Shown piece by piece: positions 5,851 to 12,184 of a stretch of DNA of 34,820 nucleotides. Under the pieces are notes generated by a model. It worked only from the letters and a program-made list of their open reading frames with translations, was not told the DNA's origin and did no database searches. This DNA is from a virus. Position numbers and translations under genes: made by a program. The stretch is taken from the IMG/VR virus record IMGVR_UViG_3300023184_000323, positions 1 to 34,820 of that record; one strand, 5' to 3'. Within the stretch, counting starts at the first letter, position 1. The number at the start of each line of letters is the position of its first letter.

Positions 5851-5912
5851 CATAGTTTTTTTTAGATTTACGGTCGGAGGTTCGTTTCTACGATGCCTCC
5901 TTCTTTTTTTTG
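5851..5912 (+). ncRNA. Candidate small RNA ending in an intrinsic terminator
   Basis: A promoter-like TATATTTG at 5839 is followed about 30 bases later by a nested hairpin, then eight T (5905-5912). The hairpin has an outer stem GGAGG (5877-5881) with CCTCC (5897-5901), and an inner stem TCGT with ACGA closed by TTCT. The expected transcript is about 60 bases and contains no start codon with a frame. I know no family with this sequence. It could be a phage small RNA, or the remains of a transcript leader. Its existence is inferred from the promoter and terminator pair. Confidence 0.5.
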
Positions 5913-6003
5913 CATAATATGTCATAAAATGCACTTTCTGATGTGCTTTTGTCCTATATAAGTCACATTGAGCCGATTTTGACTTGTATTCGGCTCATTA
6001 GTC

Positions 6004-6031
6004 AAGTTATAACTTTACTATGTTATAACAT
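6004..6031. promoter_or_regulatory. Two GTTATAAC palindromes
   Basis: AAGTTATAACTT and ATGTTATAACAT are perfect 12-base palindromes centred 16 bases apart. The core GTTATAAC also centres the palindrome at 761-774, in front of the RHH/rusA unit, which suggests a common regulator. Confidence 0.5.
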
Positions 6032-6107
6032 TTGTCAAGTTTTAGCTTGACTTTATAATTTAAATACAACAAGATTTTATAATTTAGGTGCGTTCATTTT
6101 ACGACTA

Positions 6108-6126
6108 TGTTCACGATTCGTGAACA
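6108..6126. promoter_or_regulatory. 19-base perfect palindrome, repressor operator candidate
   Basis: TGTTCACGATTCGTGAACA is symmetric over nine bases on each side of a central T, the usual form of an HTH repressor operator. An imperfect copy is at 787-803. The HTH protein at 7294 or one of the RHH proteins could bind it; which one is not shown. Confidence 0.55.
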
Positions 6127-6195
6127 GTTTAAATTAATGAACATTTGCGTAGTACCACTACCAACAATTAACAAATTTTGTTACAATCCTATATA

Positions 6196-6212
6196 AATTA
6201 GTGACACTAATT
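6196..6212. promoter_or_regulatory. 17-base perfect palindrome
   Basis: AATTAGTGACACTAATT is symmetric over eight bases on each side of a central A. It is followed one base later by the first of two GAAATATATTTC palindromes. It resembles a regulator binding site but no other copy was found in the window. Confidence 0.45.
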
Positions 6213-6284
6213 AGAAATATATTTCCAATTTTAGCGTTTTAGCATGAAAAAACAGAAAAATTCATGCAAAAGAGAAATATATTT

Positions 6285-6319
6285 CCAAAAATAACCCCCA
6301 CAATAGAAATTGCAGGGGT
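6285..6319 (-). terminator. Possible terminator of the NinG unit
   Basis: On the minus strand ACCCC (6315-6319) pairs with GGGGT (6294-6298) across a 16-base loop and is followed by TATTTTT. It lies 30 bases after the ninG stop. The stem is short, so confidence is moderate. Confidence 0.45.
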
Positions 6320-6348
6320 ACTTTACTATAAAAACCATCAACCAATGA

Positions 6349-6891
6349 TTACCCTTGTAAAAATTTCTTTTTTACTTGGTTTAGCTTTGATCTATATTCA
6401 ATAATCAAGCTTTTAAGCTCATCTTTTGTCGGTTTCTCAACTTGTCTTGCAATTGTTTGTAAAAATTCAACTATACCCGTAGATTCTTGTTCTAATTTTT
6501 TTGAATAAACCTCTAAATTACCTGATAGAAAACAATTATCATGTTCTGATTGTGGTCTGCAATTATGTTCCATCCATCTTGTTGCTAAATTTGCTCTTGG
6601 TATAAAATGTCCATTATGAATTTTAGTCCAATGAAATTTTTTACCAGATGTAAAACATTCTACCATACCTTCTTTATCAGCATACTTACAACGAATGTAT
6701 TGACTAAATACTACATCAAGATCTTGTACTAAATTCTGAAAGCTTTCAGAATCATCTTCAAATTCTTCCATTCTTTTTTGCGTAGAATGTATAGTAGCAC
6801 ACTGTTTGCACATCTTTTTAGAAAAATGATAATCAATATTACCACAATTAACGCAGCGTTTTTTCTTAACTATTATTGTTGAATTTCTCAT
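6349..6891 (-). CDS. ninG: NinG/Rap-type recombination protein
   Basis: The 180-residue protein opens with a zinc-binding pattern, Cys13-Cys16 and Cys28-Cys31, followed by a helix and then DLDVVFSQYIRCKYADKEG and the block CFTSGKKFHWTKIHNGHFIPR. The segment GHFIPRANLATRWMEHNCRPQ is typical of NinG, the lambda Rap protein, which acts on branched recombination intermediates. The length is close to lambda NinG. It is the last gene of a minus-strand unit behind two tiny genes and is followed by a possible terminator. With the PD-(D/E)XK nuclease and RusA it makes a recombination set. The family call is confident from the motif order. Confidence 0.85.
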   Translation of the reverse strand: MRNSTIIVKKKRCVNCGNIDYHFSKKMCKQCATIHSTQKRMEEFEDDSESFQNLVQDLDVVFSQYIRCKYADKEGMVECFTSGKKFHWTKIHNGHFIPRANLATRWMEHNCRPQSEHDNCFLSGNLEVYSKKLEQESTGIVEFLQTIARQVEKPTKDELKSLIIEYRSKLNQVKKKFLQG

Positions 6892-6892
6892 T

Positions 6893-7054
6893 TTAAAATG
6901 CTTGAATTATACCTTCTTTAATTCTTTTTTTATATGCTTTACTTATTTTAGCAACACACTCTTTGCAATTCTGATAAAGCATATCTTTTGTTTTTACATC
7001 TTTAGAATATTCATAAAGAGGTTTATCTTTTTTGCATTTGTAGCACTTTTTCAT
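6893..7054 (-). CDS. Small protein with two CxxC pairs
   Basis: A 53-residue protein beginning MKKCYKCKKDKPLYEYSK and carrying a second pair, NCKECVAK, near residues 31-34. Two CxxC pairs about 27 residues apart form a treble-clef or HNH-like zinc site. I recall similar KCxxCxxxKPLxxF...CKxC proteins in phages, some related to HNH nucleases without the catalytic histidines. It lacks the HNH histidine pair, so nuclease activity is unlikely. It overlaps the end of the 52-residue gene by 32 bases and stops one base before the ninG start codon. Confidence 0.6.
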   Translation of the reverse strand: MKKCYKCKKDKPLYEYSKDVKTKDMLYQNCKECVAKISKAYKKRIKEGIIQAF

Positions 7055-7181
7055 CTTCTTTTAATTTATATAGCTTGTTATCAATAAATTTATATTTACC
7101 AATATACTTGCCTTCTTTATGTACTTCAATTATCATATTAAGCTTTAAGGCTAATTCGTATATTAGTTCTCTGTTTTCCAT
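7023..7181 (-). CDS. 52-residue hypothetical protein, first gene of the NinG unit
   Basis: A small charged protein opening MENRELIYELALKLNMIIEVHKEG, with an N-terminal helix and then short strands (KYIGKYKFIDNKLYKL). It is not recognised. It is the first gene of the minus-strand unit, and its ATG at 7181 lies only about six bases from the -7 element at 7187-7194, so the mRNA may have almost no leader. The 32-base overlap with the next gene indicates coupled translation. The reading frame is kept mainly because of that arrangement. Confidence 0.45.
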   Translation of the reverse strand: MENRELIYELALKLNMIIEVHKEGKYIGKYKFIDNKLYKLKEDEKVLQMQKR

Positions 7182-7186
7182 TTCAG

Positions 7187-7194
7187 CAAAGGTA
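7187..7194 (-). promoter_or_regulatory. Promoter -7 element of the NinG unit
   Basis: On the minus strand TACCTTTG fits TAnnTTTG. The start codon follows within six bases, so a leaderless transcript is possible. The divergent HTH gene starts at 7294, which makes 7182-7293 a two-way control region. Confidence 0.5.
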
Positions 7195-7293
7195 TATTAT
7201 CAAATTTAAATAAAAAAATAAAAATTTTAAAAAATATATTTTGAAATACCGAATATTGTATTTTACTTTGTGCTTTAATCAAAAAATAAATAA

Positions 7294-7497
7294 ATGACAA
7301 AGGAAAAAATTAGCGTCAAAGATGAAATCCTTTTATATTTGGAGCAAGAAGAACGAAGCCTAGCATGGTTAGCAAGAAAAACTGAAATACCATACGGAAG
7401 CTTATACTCTATTTTCATCCATAGAATAATGATTTTATCTGATGTAAACTTAGCAAAGATAAACAGAGCATTAGACACTGATTTTATTAACAATTAA
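7294..7497 (+). CDS. Small helix-turn-helix regulator (Cro-like)
   Basis: The 67-residue protein has a central helix-turn-helix: RSLAWLARKTEIPYGSLYSIF (about residues 21-41), with Ala and Gly at turn positions, followed by ILSDVNLAKINRALD, the closing helices of an XRE/Cro-type domain. Nothing beyond the domain is present. It starts a plus-strand unit that leads into the replication genes and is divergent from the NinG unit, an arrangement like the control region of lambdoid phages. It is the best candidate in the window to bind palindromes such as 6108-6126, but no site lies in its own upstream 112 bases that I can identify. Confidence 0.65.
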   Translation: MTKEKISVKDEILLYLEQEERSLAWLARKTEIPYGSLYSIFIHRIMILSDVNLAKINRALDTDFINN

Positions 7498-7506
7498 TAA
7501 AATAAA

Positions 7507-7836
7507 ATGACTTACAAAGAAAAATTATTAGATCCAAGATGGCAGAAAAAAAGATTGGAAGTTTTAAGTAGAGATAATTTTACTTGTCAATTGTGTGTAG
7601 AAAATCATAATTCATTACATGTACACCATAAAACATATGTTTGGGGTAAAGATCCATGGGATTATGATATAATTAACTTAGTTACACTATGTTATGATTG
7701 TCACAAACTTGAAACACAATCAAAAGAAGATATAAAAATTATGATAAATAATTTACAAATGGATGGTATTCCATTATTGCATATATCTGAAGATATTAAA
7801 AATAAAATATATTTAAAACATAATTTCAATGGCTAA
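7507..7836 (+). CDS. HNH endonuclease
   Basis: The 109-residue protein has a complete HNH pattern: Cys27-x2-Cys30, His40-His41 in LHVHHKTYVW, Asn57 in YDIINLVTLC, and Cys62-x2-Cys65-His66. The N-terminal block YKEKLLDPRWQKKRLEVLSRD is common to HNH proteins of Bacteroidota and their phages. The enzyme should nick or cut DNA with a metal at the His pair, and zinc held by the four cysteines. It lies ten bases after the HTH gene and overlaps the start of the replication organiser by eight bases. It may be a free-standing homing-type nuclease or serve recombination or packaging; the position in the early unit favours the first two. Confidence 0.8.
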   Translation: MTYKEKLLDPRWQKKRLEVLSRDNFTCQLCVENHNSLHVHHKTYVWGKDPWDYDIINLVTLCYDCHKLETQSKEDIKIMINNLQMDGIPLLHISEDIKNKIYLKHNFNG

Positions 7837-8578
7837 AAGATTTACTGATACTGAGAAGTGGAAGAAGCCCTTTATAAGGGGCTTACAAGGTGCTTATAAG
7901 CTCCTTTGGTTATATATATGTGATGATTGTGACCACGCAGGTATATGGCAAGTTGATATAGATGTAGCTCAAATAAGAATAGGAGAAAAAATTGATTTAA
8001 AAGAGGCAGTTAAAAGTTTTGATGAAAAAATTATAATTTTTGATAAAGGTAATAAGTGGTTTATTCCTTCTTTTTTAGAATTTCAGTACCCATCTGGGTT
8101 AAATCCAGAAAATAGAGCGCATAATTCTGTAATCATATTGCTTGAAAAATATAATTTAATAATATCTAAAAATAAGCCGCTTATAAGCCCCTTGAAAGGT
8201 GCTATGGATATGGATAAGGATAAAGTTATGGATATGGATAAGGATAAAGTAGAACTTAAATCAAAAAAAAGTGAAATTCCGGGAATAGAAGAATTTTTAA
8301 CATATTGTAAAGATTTCATTGTAAATGATATGAAAGAATCTTATGAAGAATATGAATTTTCTTTAAAAGCAAAATATCAAACTTGGATTGAATCTGATTG
8401 GAAAGATGGGTACAATAAACCTATAAAAACTTGGAAATCAAAGATTAAAAATACTTTTCCGCATTTAAAAAAGATGTCAATTAATAAAAATTTTGAACGC
8501 ACAAAAGATAATTCGCATTTATATCAAGATGAAGATTTTTTACAATACAAAAAAATGGCTGAGAAATTAAACAAATAA
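7829..8578 (+). CDS. Replication organiser-like protein (DnaD/phage initiator type)
   Basis: The 249-residue protein opens with KRFTDTEKWKKPFIRGLQ and LLWLYICDDCDHAGIWQVD, which fits the N-terminal winged-helix region of replication proteins found in Bacteroidota phages and prophages. The middle (about residues 117-145) is a linker with a tandem repeat of MDMDKDKV. The C-terminal part, with EFLTYCKDFI and a Trp-rich stretch around TWIESDWKDGY, resembles DnaD-like domains that contact helicase or DNA. It lies directly upstream of the primase-helicase and probably loads it at the phage origin. The N-terminal match is good; the initiator role is inferred from context. Confidence 0.65.
   Translation: MAKRFTDTEKWKKPFIRGLQGAYKLLWLYICDDCDHAGIWQVDIDVAQIRIGEKIDLKEAVKSFDEKIIIFDKGNKWFIPSFLEFQYPSGLNPENRAHNSVIILLEKYNLIISKNKPLISPLKGAMDMDKDKVMDMDKDKVELKSKKSEIPGIEEFLTYCKDFIVNDMKESYEEYEFSLKAKYQTWIESDWKDGYNKPIKTWKSKIKNTFPHLKKMSINKNFERTKDNSHLYQDEDFLQYKKMAEKLNK
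8204..8251 (+). repeat. Tandem 24-base repeat in the initiator linker
   Basis: Two direct copies of a 24-base unit encode MDMDKDKV twice; they differ only in the last base. The unit falls in the acidic-basic linker between the two domains. Copy number is likely to vary by slippage without breaking the frame. Confidence 0.9.
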
Positions 8579-8581
8579 ACG

Positions 8582-10450
8582 ATGATAAGTACTATTTTTA
8601 AAAACATTTTTAGCAAGGAACCGCATTTTATAACAATTGACAAGGCTCTTGAAAGGATTAAGGATGGTTCAAGTAAAAGTTTGGTTATGGAAATCAGACT
8701 TGCCTTGGACAAAGAAAAAGCCAATAAGCTTAAATTGAATTTGCCTTCAGTTTGCTTCAGTGGTAAGTTTGGAATTGACCGAAAGGATGAGCAGTTGATT
8801 CAACACAGTGGTTTTTTGGTATTGGATTTTGATGATGTAGGGGAGCTTAGAGAAAAGCAAACTGAAATTATTTCAAACGATTTTATTTACGCTTGTTGGG
8901 TTTCTCCATCTGGAAATGGGTTAAAAGCATTGGTTAAAATAGCTGATGGCAAAAAACACAGAGAGCATTTCCAAGCTTTGCAAGACATTTTTCCAGAAAT
9001 TGACCGAAGTGGAATTAACGTAAGCCGAGTTTGTTACGAAAGCTTTGATCCAGATATTTACATCAACCAAAATTCTGAAGTTTTTAAGAAAGCTAAGAAA
9101 ATTGAGAAAATTGTTGTGAATGAAGCTCAGAATTTAGATGATTCTGAAAACTTTCGTAGAATACTAAAATGGTTAACGAATAAAAATGATGCATTTGTCA
9201 CTGGAGAGCGAAATACTTACATTTTTAAGCTTGCTTCAGCATGTTGTAGATTTGGAATCAACGAGGAGGCCTCTTTAAGCCTTATTTCGGCCGAGTATTT
9301 GGTGAGCAATGACTTTACCATGTCAGAGATGAGAAGTGCTGTAAAAAGCGGCTACAGGGCAAATAGGAGCAATTTTGGAACGGCATCTTTGCAGAAGGAG
9401 AAATTGATTGACAATGTGACTAGTTATGAAATTAGTGTTAAAAAGGAGCTTTCTTCGGATGAAAAAGGTGAAAATTACCGAGTTGAAGATGTTGTGTATG
9501 GTATTGATGTGAAAGATAAAGCATTGAATATCAATGAAAATGGTTTTGAAAAAGTTTTAGGTATTGGGTATCAAGAATTGGACTATTATTTCAAACCAAA
9601 GAGAGGAGAAATAACTTTAATCACAGGAATTGGTAACTACGGAAAGAGTGCGTTTAAAAAAGCTTACATACTTTGGAGAATAATTTTATTTGGGGAGAAG
9701 ATTGCTACGTTTTCTCCAGAAGATGTGCCTGCGGAAGAGTATTTTCACGACTATGTAGAGATGTTATTGGGTTGCGAATGTACTCCATACAATCCAAATA
9801 AACCACCAAACCAAGTTTATGAGGCTGCTTACGATTTTATTTCAAAACATATTTTTTATATCAGTGCTGAAATGCTTTCGCCTACTCCACAGTACATTAA
9901 GGAAAAGTTTTTAGAGCTTATTATTCAAGAAAAGGTAGATTTCTGTTGCATAGATCCATTTAACCAAATGACAAATGATTACAAAGGATTTGGTGGAAGA
10001 ACCGATAAATATCTTGAAACATTTTTAGCTGATTGCTCAAGATTTGCACAAAAAAATGATGTTTATTTTTGGATAATTGCTCACCCAAAAACAATGGTAA
10101 AAGATAAAAGCGGAAACTACACTTGTCCAGATGTTTATGACATAAATGATGGTGCAATGTGGAATAACAAAATGAGTAATATTTTAGTATATCATAGACC
10201 ATTTGCACAGACAGATCCAAACAATCCTACAGCAGATATTTACTTTAAAAAAATAAAGAAAAAAAGTGTTGGTAAACGCGGATTTACAACAGTTGAGTAT
10301 TTATGGAATAGAAGAAGGTTTTTTATTAATGGAAGAGATGTAACGCAAGATTTATTGAACAAAAGAAATTATGATTTTTGGAAAGCCAAAACTGGCACAC
10401 AGCAATGGGTTCCATACAAAGATGAAAACGGAGAAGAAGTAATATTTTAA
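8582..10450 (+). CDS. Primase-helicase fusion: BT4734-like primase domain plus DnaB/RecA-type ATPase
   Basis: The 622-residue protein joins two enzymes. Residues about 55-165 match the BT4734/VirE N-terminal family of primase-polymerases: LVLDFDD (80-85) with metal-binding aspartates, and SPSGNGLKALV (108-118). A helical linker follows. From about residue 320 there is a RecA-fold helicase core: Walker A GIGNYGKS (349-356) and Walker B VDFCCID (452-458), followed by a histidine-containing IIAHPKT motif. It should unwind DNA and lay primers at the fork, taking the part that a DnaG/DnaB pair or Twinkle-like protein has elsewhere. It begins three bases after the organiser gene. No DNA polymerase is seen in the window, so the host polymerase or an unseen gene must copy the DNA. 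Confidence 0.8.
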   Translation: MISTIFKNIFSKEPHFITIDKALERIKDGSSKSLVMEIRLALDKEKANKLKLNLPSVCFSGKFGIDRKDEQLIQHSGFLVLDFDDVGELREKQTEIISNDFIYACWVSPSGNGLKALVKIADGKKHREHFQALQDIFPEIDRSGINVSRVCYESFDPDIYINQNSEVFKKAKKIEKIVVNEAQNLDDSENFRRILKWLTNKNDAFVTGERNTYIFKLASACCRFGINEEASLSLISAEYLVSNDFTMSEMRSAVKSGYRANRSNFGTASLQKEKLIDNVTSYEISVKKELSSDEKGENYRVEDVVYGIDVKDKALNINENGFEKVLGIGYQELDYYFKPKRGEITLITGIGNYGKSAFKKAYILWRIILFGEKIATFSPEDVPAEEYFHDYVEMLLGCECTPYNPNKPPNQVYEAAYDFISKHIFYISAEMLSPTPQYIKEKFLELIIQEKVDFCCIDPFNQMTNDYKGFGGRTDKYLETFLADCSRFAQKNDVYFWIIAHPKTMVKDKSGNYTCPDVYDINDGAMWNNKMSNILVYHRPFAQTDPNNPTADIYFKKIKKKSVGKRGFTTVEYLWNRRRFFINGRDVTQDLLNKRNYDFWKAKTGTQQWVPYKDENGEEVIF

Positions 10451-10464
10451 TTTGATTAAAATAT

Positions 10465-10474
10465 CGTATATTTG
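10465..10474 (+). promoter_or_regulatory. Promoter for the homing endonuclease gene
   Basis: CGTATATTTG contains TATATTTG (TAnnTTTG), with TTTT about 18 bases upstream as a weak -33 match. The ATG at 10490 follows by 15 bases. A TTG at 10472 lies inside the element and so cannot be the start. Confidence 0.5.
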
Positions 10475-10489
10475 TCAAAAATTGGATAT

Positions 10490-11092
10490 ATGTGTATTTT
10501 AGTCAAAGATATATTGGGTTATGAAAATATTTATGAAATAGATATTAATGGAATTGTTTATGGAAAAAAACGAATTGTTGATAAGTGGGATGGCAAAAGA
10601 TTAATTAAAAAAGCAATTAAAGCTCAGTCTATTTCAAGTAAAGGTTATGCAAGAGTTTCATTATTTAAAAATGGGGTTGGTAAAAAACACAGCGTGCATA
10701 GGTTAGTAGCTATAGCTTTTATTGATAATATTGAAAATAAGCCAGATGTTAATCATAAAGATGGAAATAAATTAAATAATAATGTAAATAATCTTGAATG
10801 GGTTACTAAGAGCGAAAACATTAAACATTCAATAAATATTTTAAAAAACAAAAATGGTTTAAAATTTTATGAAAAAGGCAAAAATTGGTACAAAGAAAAA
10901 AATTTACCAGCCCCAGCATCTAAAAAAGTATTAATGTTTGACAAAAATAATAACCTTATTAAAGAGTTTACAACAGTTACAGAAGCTGGATTATTTTTAA
11001 ATAAGCATCCATCTCAAATATCACATTATATAAATAAAAAAAGAAATAACAAATTTTATAATTTTAAATTTAAAACAAATGATACGTATTAG
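10490..11092 (+). CDS. Free-standing HNH homing endonuclease (NUMOD4-HNH-NUMOD1)
   Basis: The 200-residue protein has three parts. An N-terminal NUMOD4-like region (about 5-50) begins VKDILGYENIYEIDINGIV. An HNH core (68-113) contains VHRLVAIAFI, VNHKDGNKLNNN and NLEWVTKSEN. A C-terminal NUMOD1-like DNA-binding region (146-195) contains TVTEAGLFLNKHPSQISHYI. This is the order found in HNH homing enzymes of phages. The start at 10490 is chosen because an upstream TTG lies in the promoter. The gene is more AT-rich than its neighbours, with many Lys and Asn, and sits between primase-helicase and SSB with its own promoter; its end overlaps the ssb start by 14 bases. Insertion as a mobile gene is likely. 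Confidence 0.85.
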   Translation: MCILVKDILGYENIYEIDINGIVYGKKRIVDKWDGKRLIKKAIKAQSISSKGYARVSLFKNGVGKKHSVHRLVAIAFIDNIENKPDVNHKDGNKLNNNVNNLEWVTKSENIKHSINILKNKNGLKFYEKGKNWYKEKNLPAPASKKVLMFDKNNNLIKEFTTVTEAGLFLNKHPSQISHYINKKRNNKFYNFKFKTNDTY

Positions 11093-11417
11093 TTTAATTG
11101 GTCGTTTAGGCCAAGATGCAGTAGTTAACACAGTGAATGGTAAGACGGTGATTAATTTTTCAATGGCTTACAGCGAAAAGTTTAAAAACCAACAAGGTGA
11201 AGATGTAGATAAAACTACATGGGTATCTTGTGCTTATTGGACTGAAAGAACTGCCGTAGCAACATACCTTAAAAAGGGTACATTGATTTACATGGAAGGT
11301 AAGCCAGAGGCTAAAACTTATTTAAACGATAAAACTAAAGAAACAGTAGCACAGCTCCACGCTAGAGTTACATCTTTACAGTTGTTATCAAGTAATAAAG
11401 ATGAAAATAATATCTAA
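11079..11417 (+). CDS. ssb: Single-stranded DNA-binding protein
   Basis: The 112-residue protein has the OB-fold layout of bacterial SSB: IRISLIGRLGQDA at the start, VINFSMAYSEKF, then TTWVSCAYWTERTAVATYLKKGTLIYMEGK and a closing strand VTSLQLL. It coats unwound strands at the phage fork and during recombination. It is shorter than host SSB; the glycine/glutamine-rich tail is missing and the end (NKDENNI) is acidic but does not carry the usual DDDIPF tip, so contact with host repair proteins may differ. It follows the homing endonuclease with overlap and shares one base with the next gene. Confidence 0.88.
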   Translation: MIRISLIGRLGQDAVVNTVNGKTVINFSMAYSEKFKNQQGEDVDKTTWVSCAYWTERTAVATYLKKGTLIYMEGKPEAKTYLNDKTKETVAQLHARVTSLQLLSSNKDENNI

Positions 11418-11638
11418 TGTTTATTCACGAATTAAAAAACCCTATAGATGTTGAAACACCACTCGGATTTGGAAAAGCAATCGCATGGATTGACTATGGA
11501 ACCCAAGTTAACACTGTTTGGAAAGTCATATTATACGACAATTGCATGGTGCGGAACTTTTACGATGACGACATACTTGTACATCCCAATAAAATGGATG
11601 GGGGTCAAATAGATTTAAACTATTTTAAAAACAAATAA
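11417..11638 (+). CDS. Small hypothetical protein
   Basis: A 73-residue protein opening FIHELKNPIDVETPLGFGKAIAWIDYG, with a second block VWKVILYDN and then RNFYDDDILVHPNKM. It is strand-rich, like a small beta barrel, and I recall similar proteins as unnamed open frames in Bacteroidota phages. It has one cysteine and no catalytic motif. It is coupled to ssb by a one-base overlap (TAATG) and to the winged-helix gene that follows, so it belongs to the replication unit. Confidence 0.55.
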   Translation: MFIHELKNPIDVETPLGFGKAIAWIDYGTQVNTVWKVILYDNCMVRNFYDDDILVHPNKMDGGQIDLNYFKNK

Positions 11639-11639
11639 T

Positions 11640-11912
11640 ATGCAACAAGAATTAGTATTTGATGGGGCTGATTATGTTCATGAAAGAGATGGCAAAAGAT
11701 TAGCTAATAATCATTACAAATTAAAAGAACTAATGCAGGATCAAAGGTTTAGAACGCTTAGTGAAATTTCAGCCATTACTAATATTCCAGAAGCATCAGT
11801 TTCCGCAGGTTTGCGTGATTTTAGAAAAGAAAAGTTTGGTAGGCACACTCTGAATAAAAATTATTTAGAAAATGGCTTATATTCGTACCAATTAATTTTA
11901 AACAAAGAATAA
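11640..11912 (+). CDS. Winged-helix DNA-binding protein
   Basis: The 90-residue protein carries a winged helix-turn-helix: KLKELMQDQRFRTLSEISAIT (about 27-47), then PEASVSAGLRDFRKEKFGRH (about 50-69) as recognition helix and wing, and a closing strand GLYSYQLIL. The pattern LSEISxxTxIPExSVSAxLRDxRK is widespread in phages. There is no ligand or catalytic domain. It may control transcription or assist replication; the gene lies at the end of the replication unit, one base after its neighbour. Confidence 0.65.
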   Translation: MQQELVFDGADYVHERDGKRLANNHYKLKELMQDQRFRTLSEISAITNIPEASVSAGLRDFRKEKFGRHTLNKNYLENGLYSYQLILNKE

Positions 11913-11913
11913 A

Positions 11914-12033
11914 ATGGCCAAACTTACAAATTCAACAAAAATTACCTTTGGTAAACAAAAAACAGGTAGAGCTAAAAAAGCTTATAACAAACATTCTCCA
12001 AGACCAAAAGCATATAGAGGTCAAGGTAAATAA
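11914..12033 (+). CDS. 39-residue basic phage protein
   Basis: A tiny basic protein: MAKLTNSTKITFGKQKTGRA, then KKAYNKHSPRPKAYRGQGK, with about one third Lys and Arg. The ending KHSPRPKAYRGQG resembles small proteins I recall from other Bacteroidota phages. It begins one base after the winged-helix stop, in a tight gene train. A competing frame starting at 11948 overlaps it and is judged false. The role is unknown; RNA or DNA binding fits the charge. Confidence 0.55.
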   Translation: MAKLTNSTKITFGKQKTGRAKKAYNKHSPRPKAYRGQGK

Positions 12034-12043
12034 AATTCAAAAT

Positions 12044-12184
12044 ATGAATAACAAAGCAGCAAAAAAATTAAGAAGATTGTCAGTTTTTATAGCAGCTGGA
12101 AATGGTAAAACATTAGATGATGCTAAAAGAATATATAAAAATCTTAAAGCAGTACATAAAGAAAATAAAAAAGCCCCTCGTTAA
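12044..12184 (+). CDS. 46-residue basic helical phage protein
   Basis: The protein starts at the ATG at 12044 and reads MNNKAAKKLRRLSVFIAAGN, then KTLDDAKRIYKNLKAVHKEN and KKAPR. Two amphipathic basic helices are likely. The pattern NNKxAKKLRxL...YKxLKxxHKE is one that I recall from other small phage proteins. It is ten bases after the 39-residue gene and closes the replication unit, and its last codons form part of the terminator at 12172-12193. Function is unknown. Confidence 0.55.
   Translation: MNNKAAKKLRRLSVFIAAGNGKTLDDAKRIYKNLKAVHKENKKAPR

Larger units (their letters stand above)
5913..6348. other. Palindrome-dense non-coding region (regulatory hub or origin candidate)
   Basis: No gene is supported here. 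At least eight inverted repeats fall in about 320 bases: TGAGCCGA/TCGGCTCA (5969-5976 with 5990-5997), AAGTTATAACTT (6004-6015), ATGTTATAACAT (6020-6031), GTCAAG/CTTGAC (6034-6051), a 19-base palindrome (6108-6126), a 17-base palindrome (6196-6212), GAAATATATTTC twice (6214-6225 and 6274-6285) and GCATGAA/TTCATGC (6242-6267). The right end holds a terminator for the NinG unit. Confidence 0.65.

Noticed and set aside
10472-10489. TTG start for the homing endonuclease
   Set aside because: The TTG lies within the TATATTTG promoter element, so it cannot be in the mRNA; ATG at 10490 begins the conserved region.
11948-12184. 78-codon frame starting before 12044
   Set aside because: It overlaps the well-formed 39-residue gene for its first part; the ATG at 12044 gives a protein like other small phage proteins.
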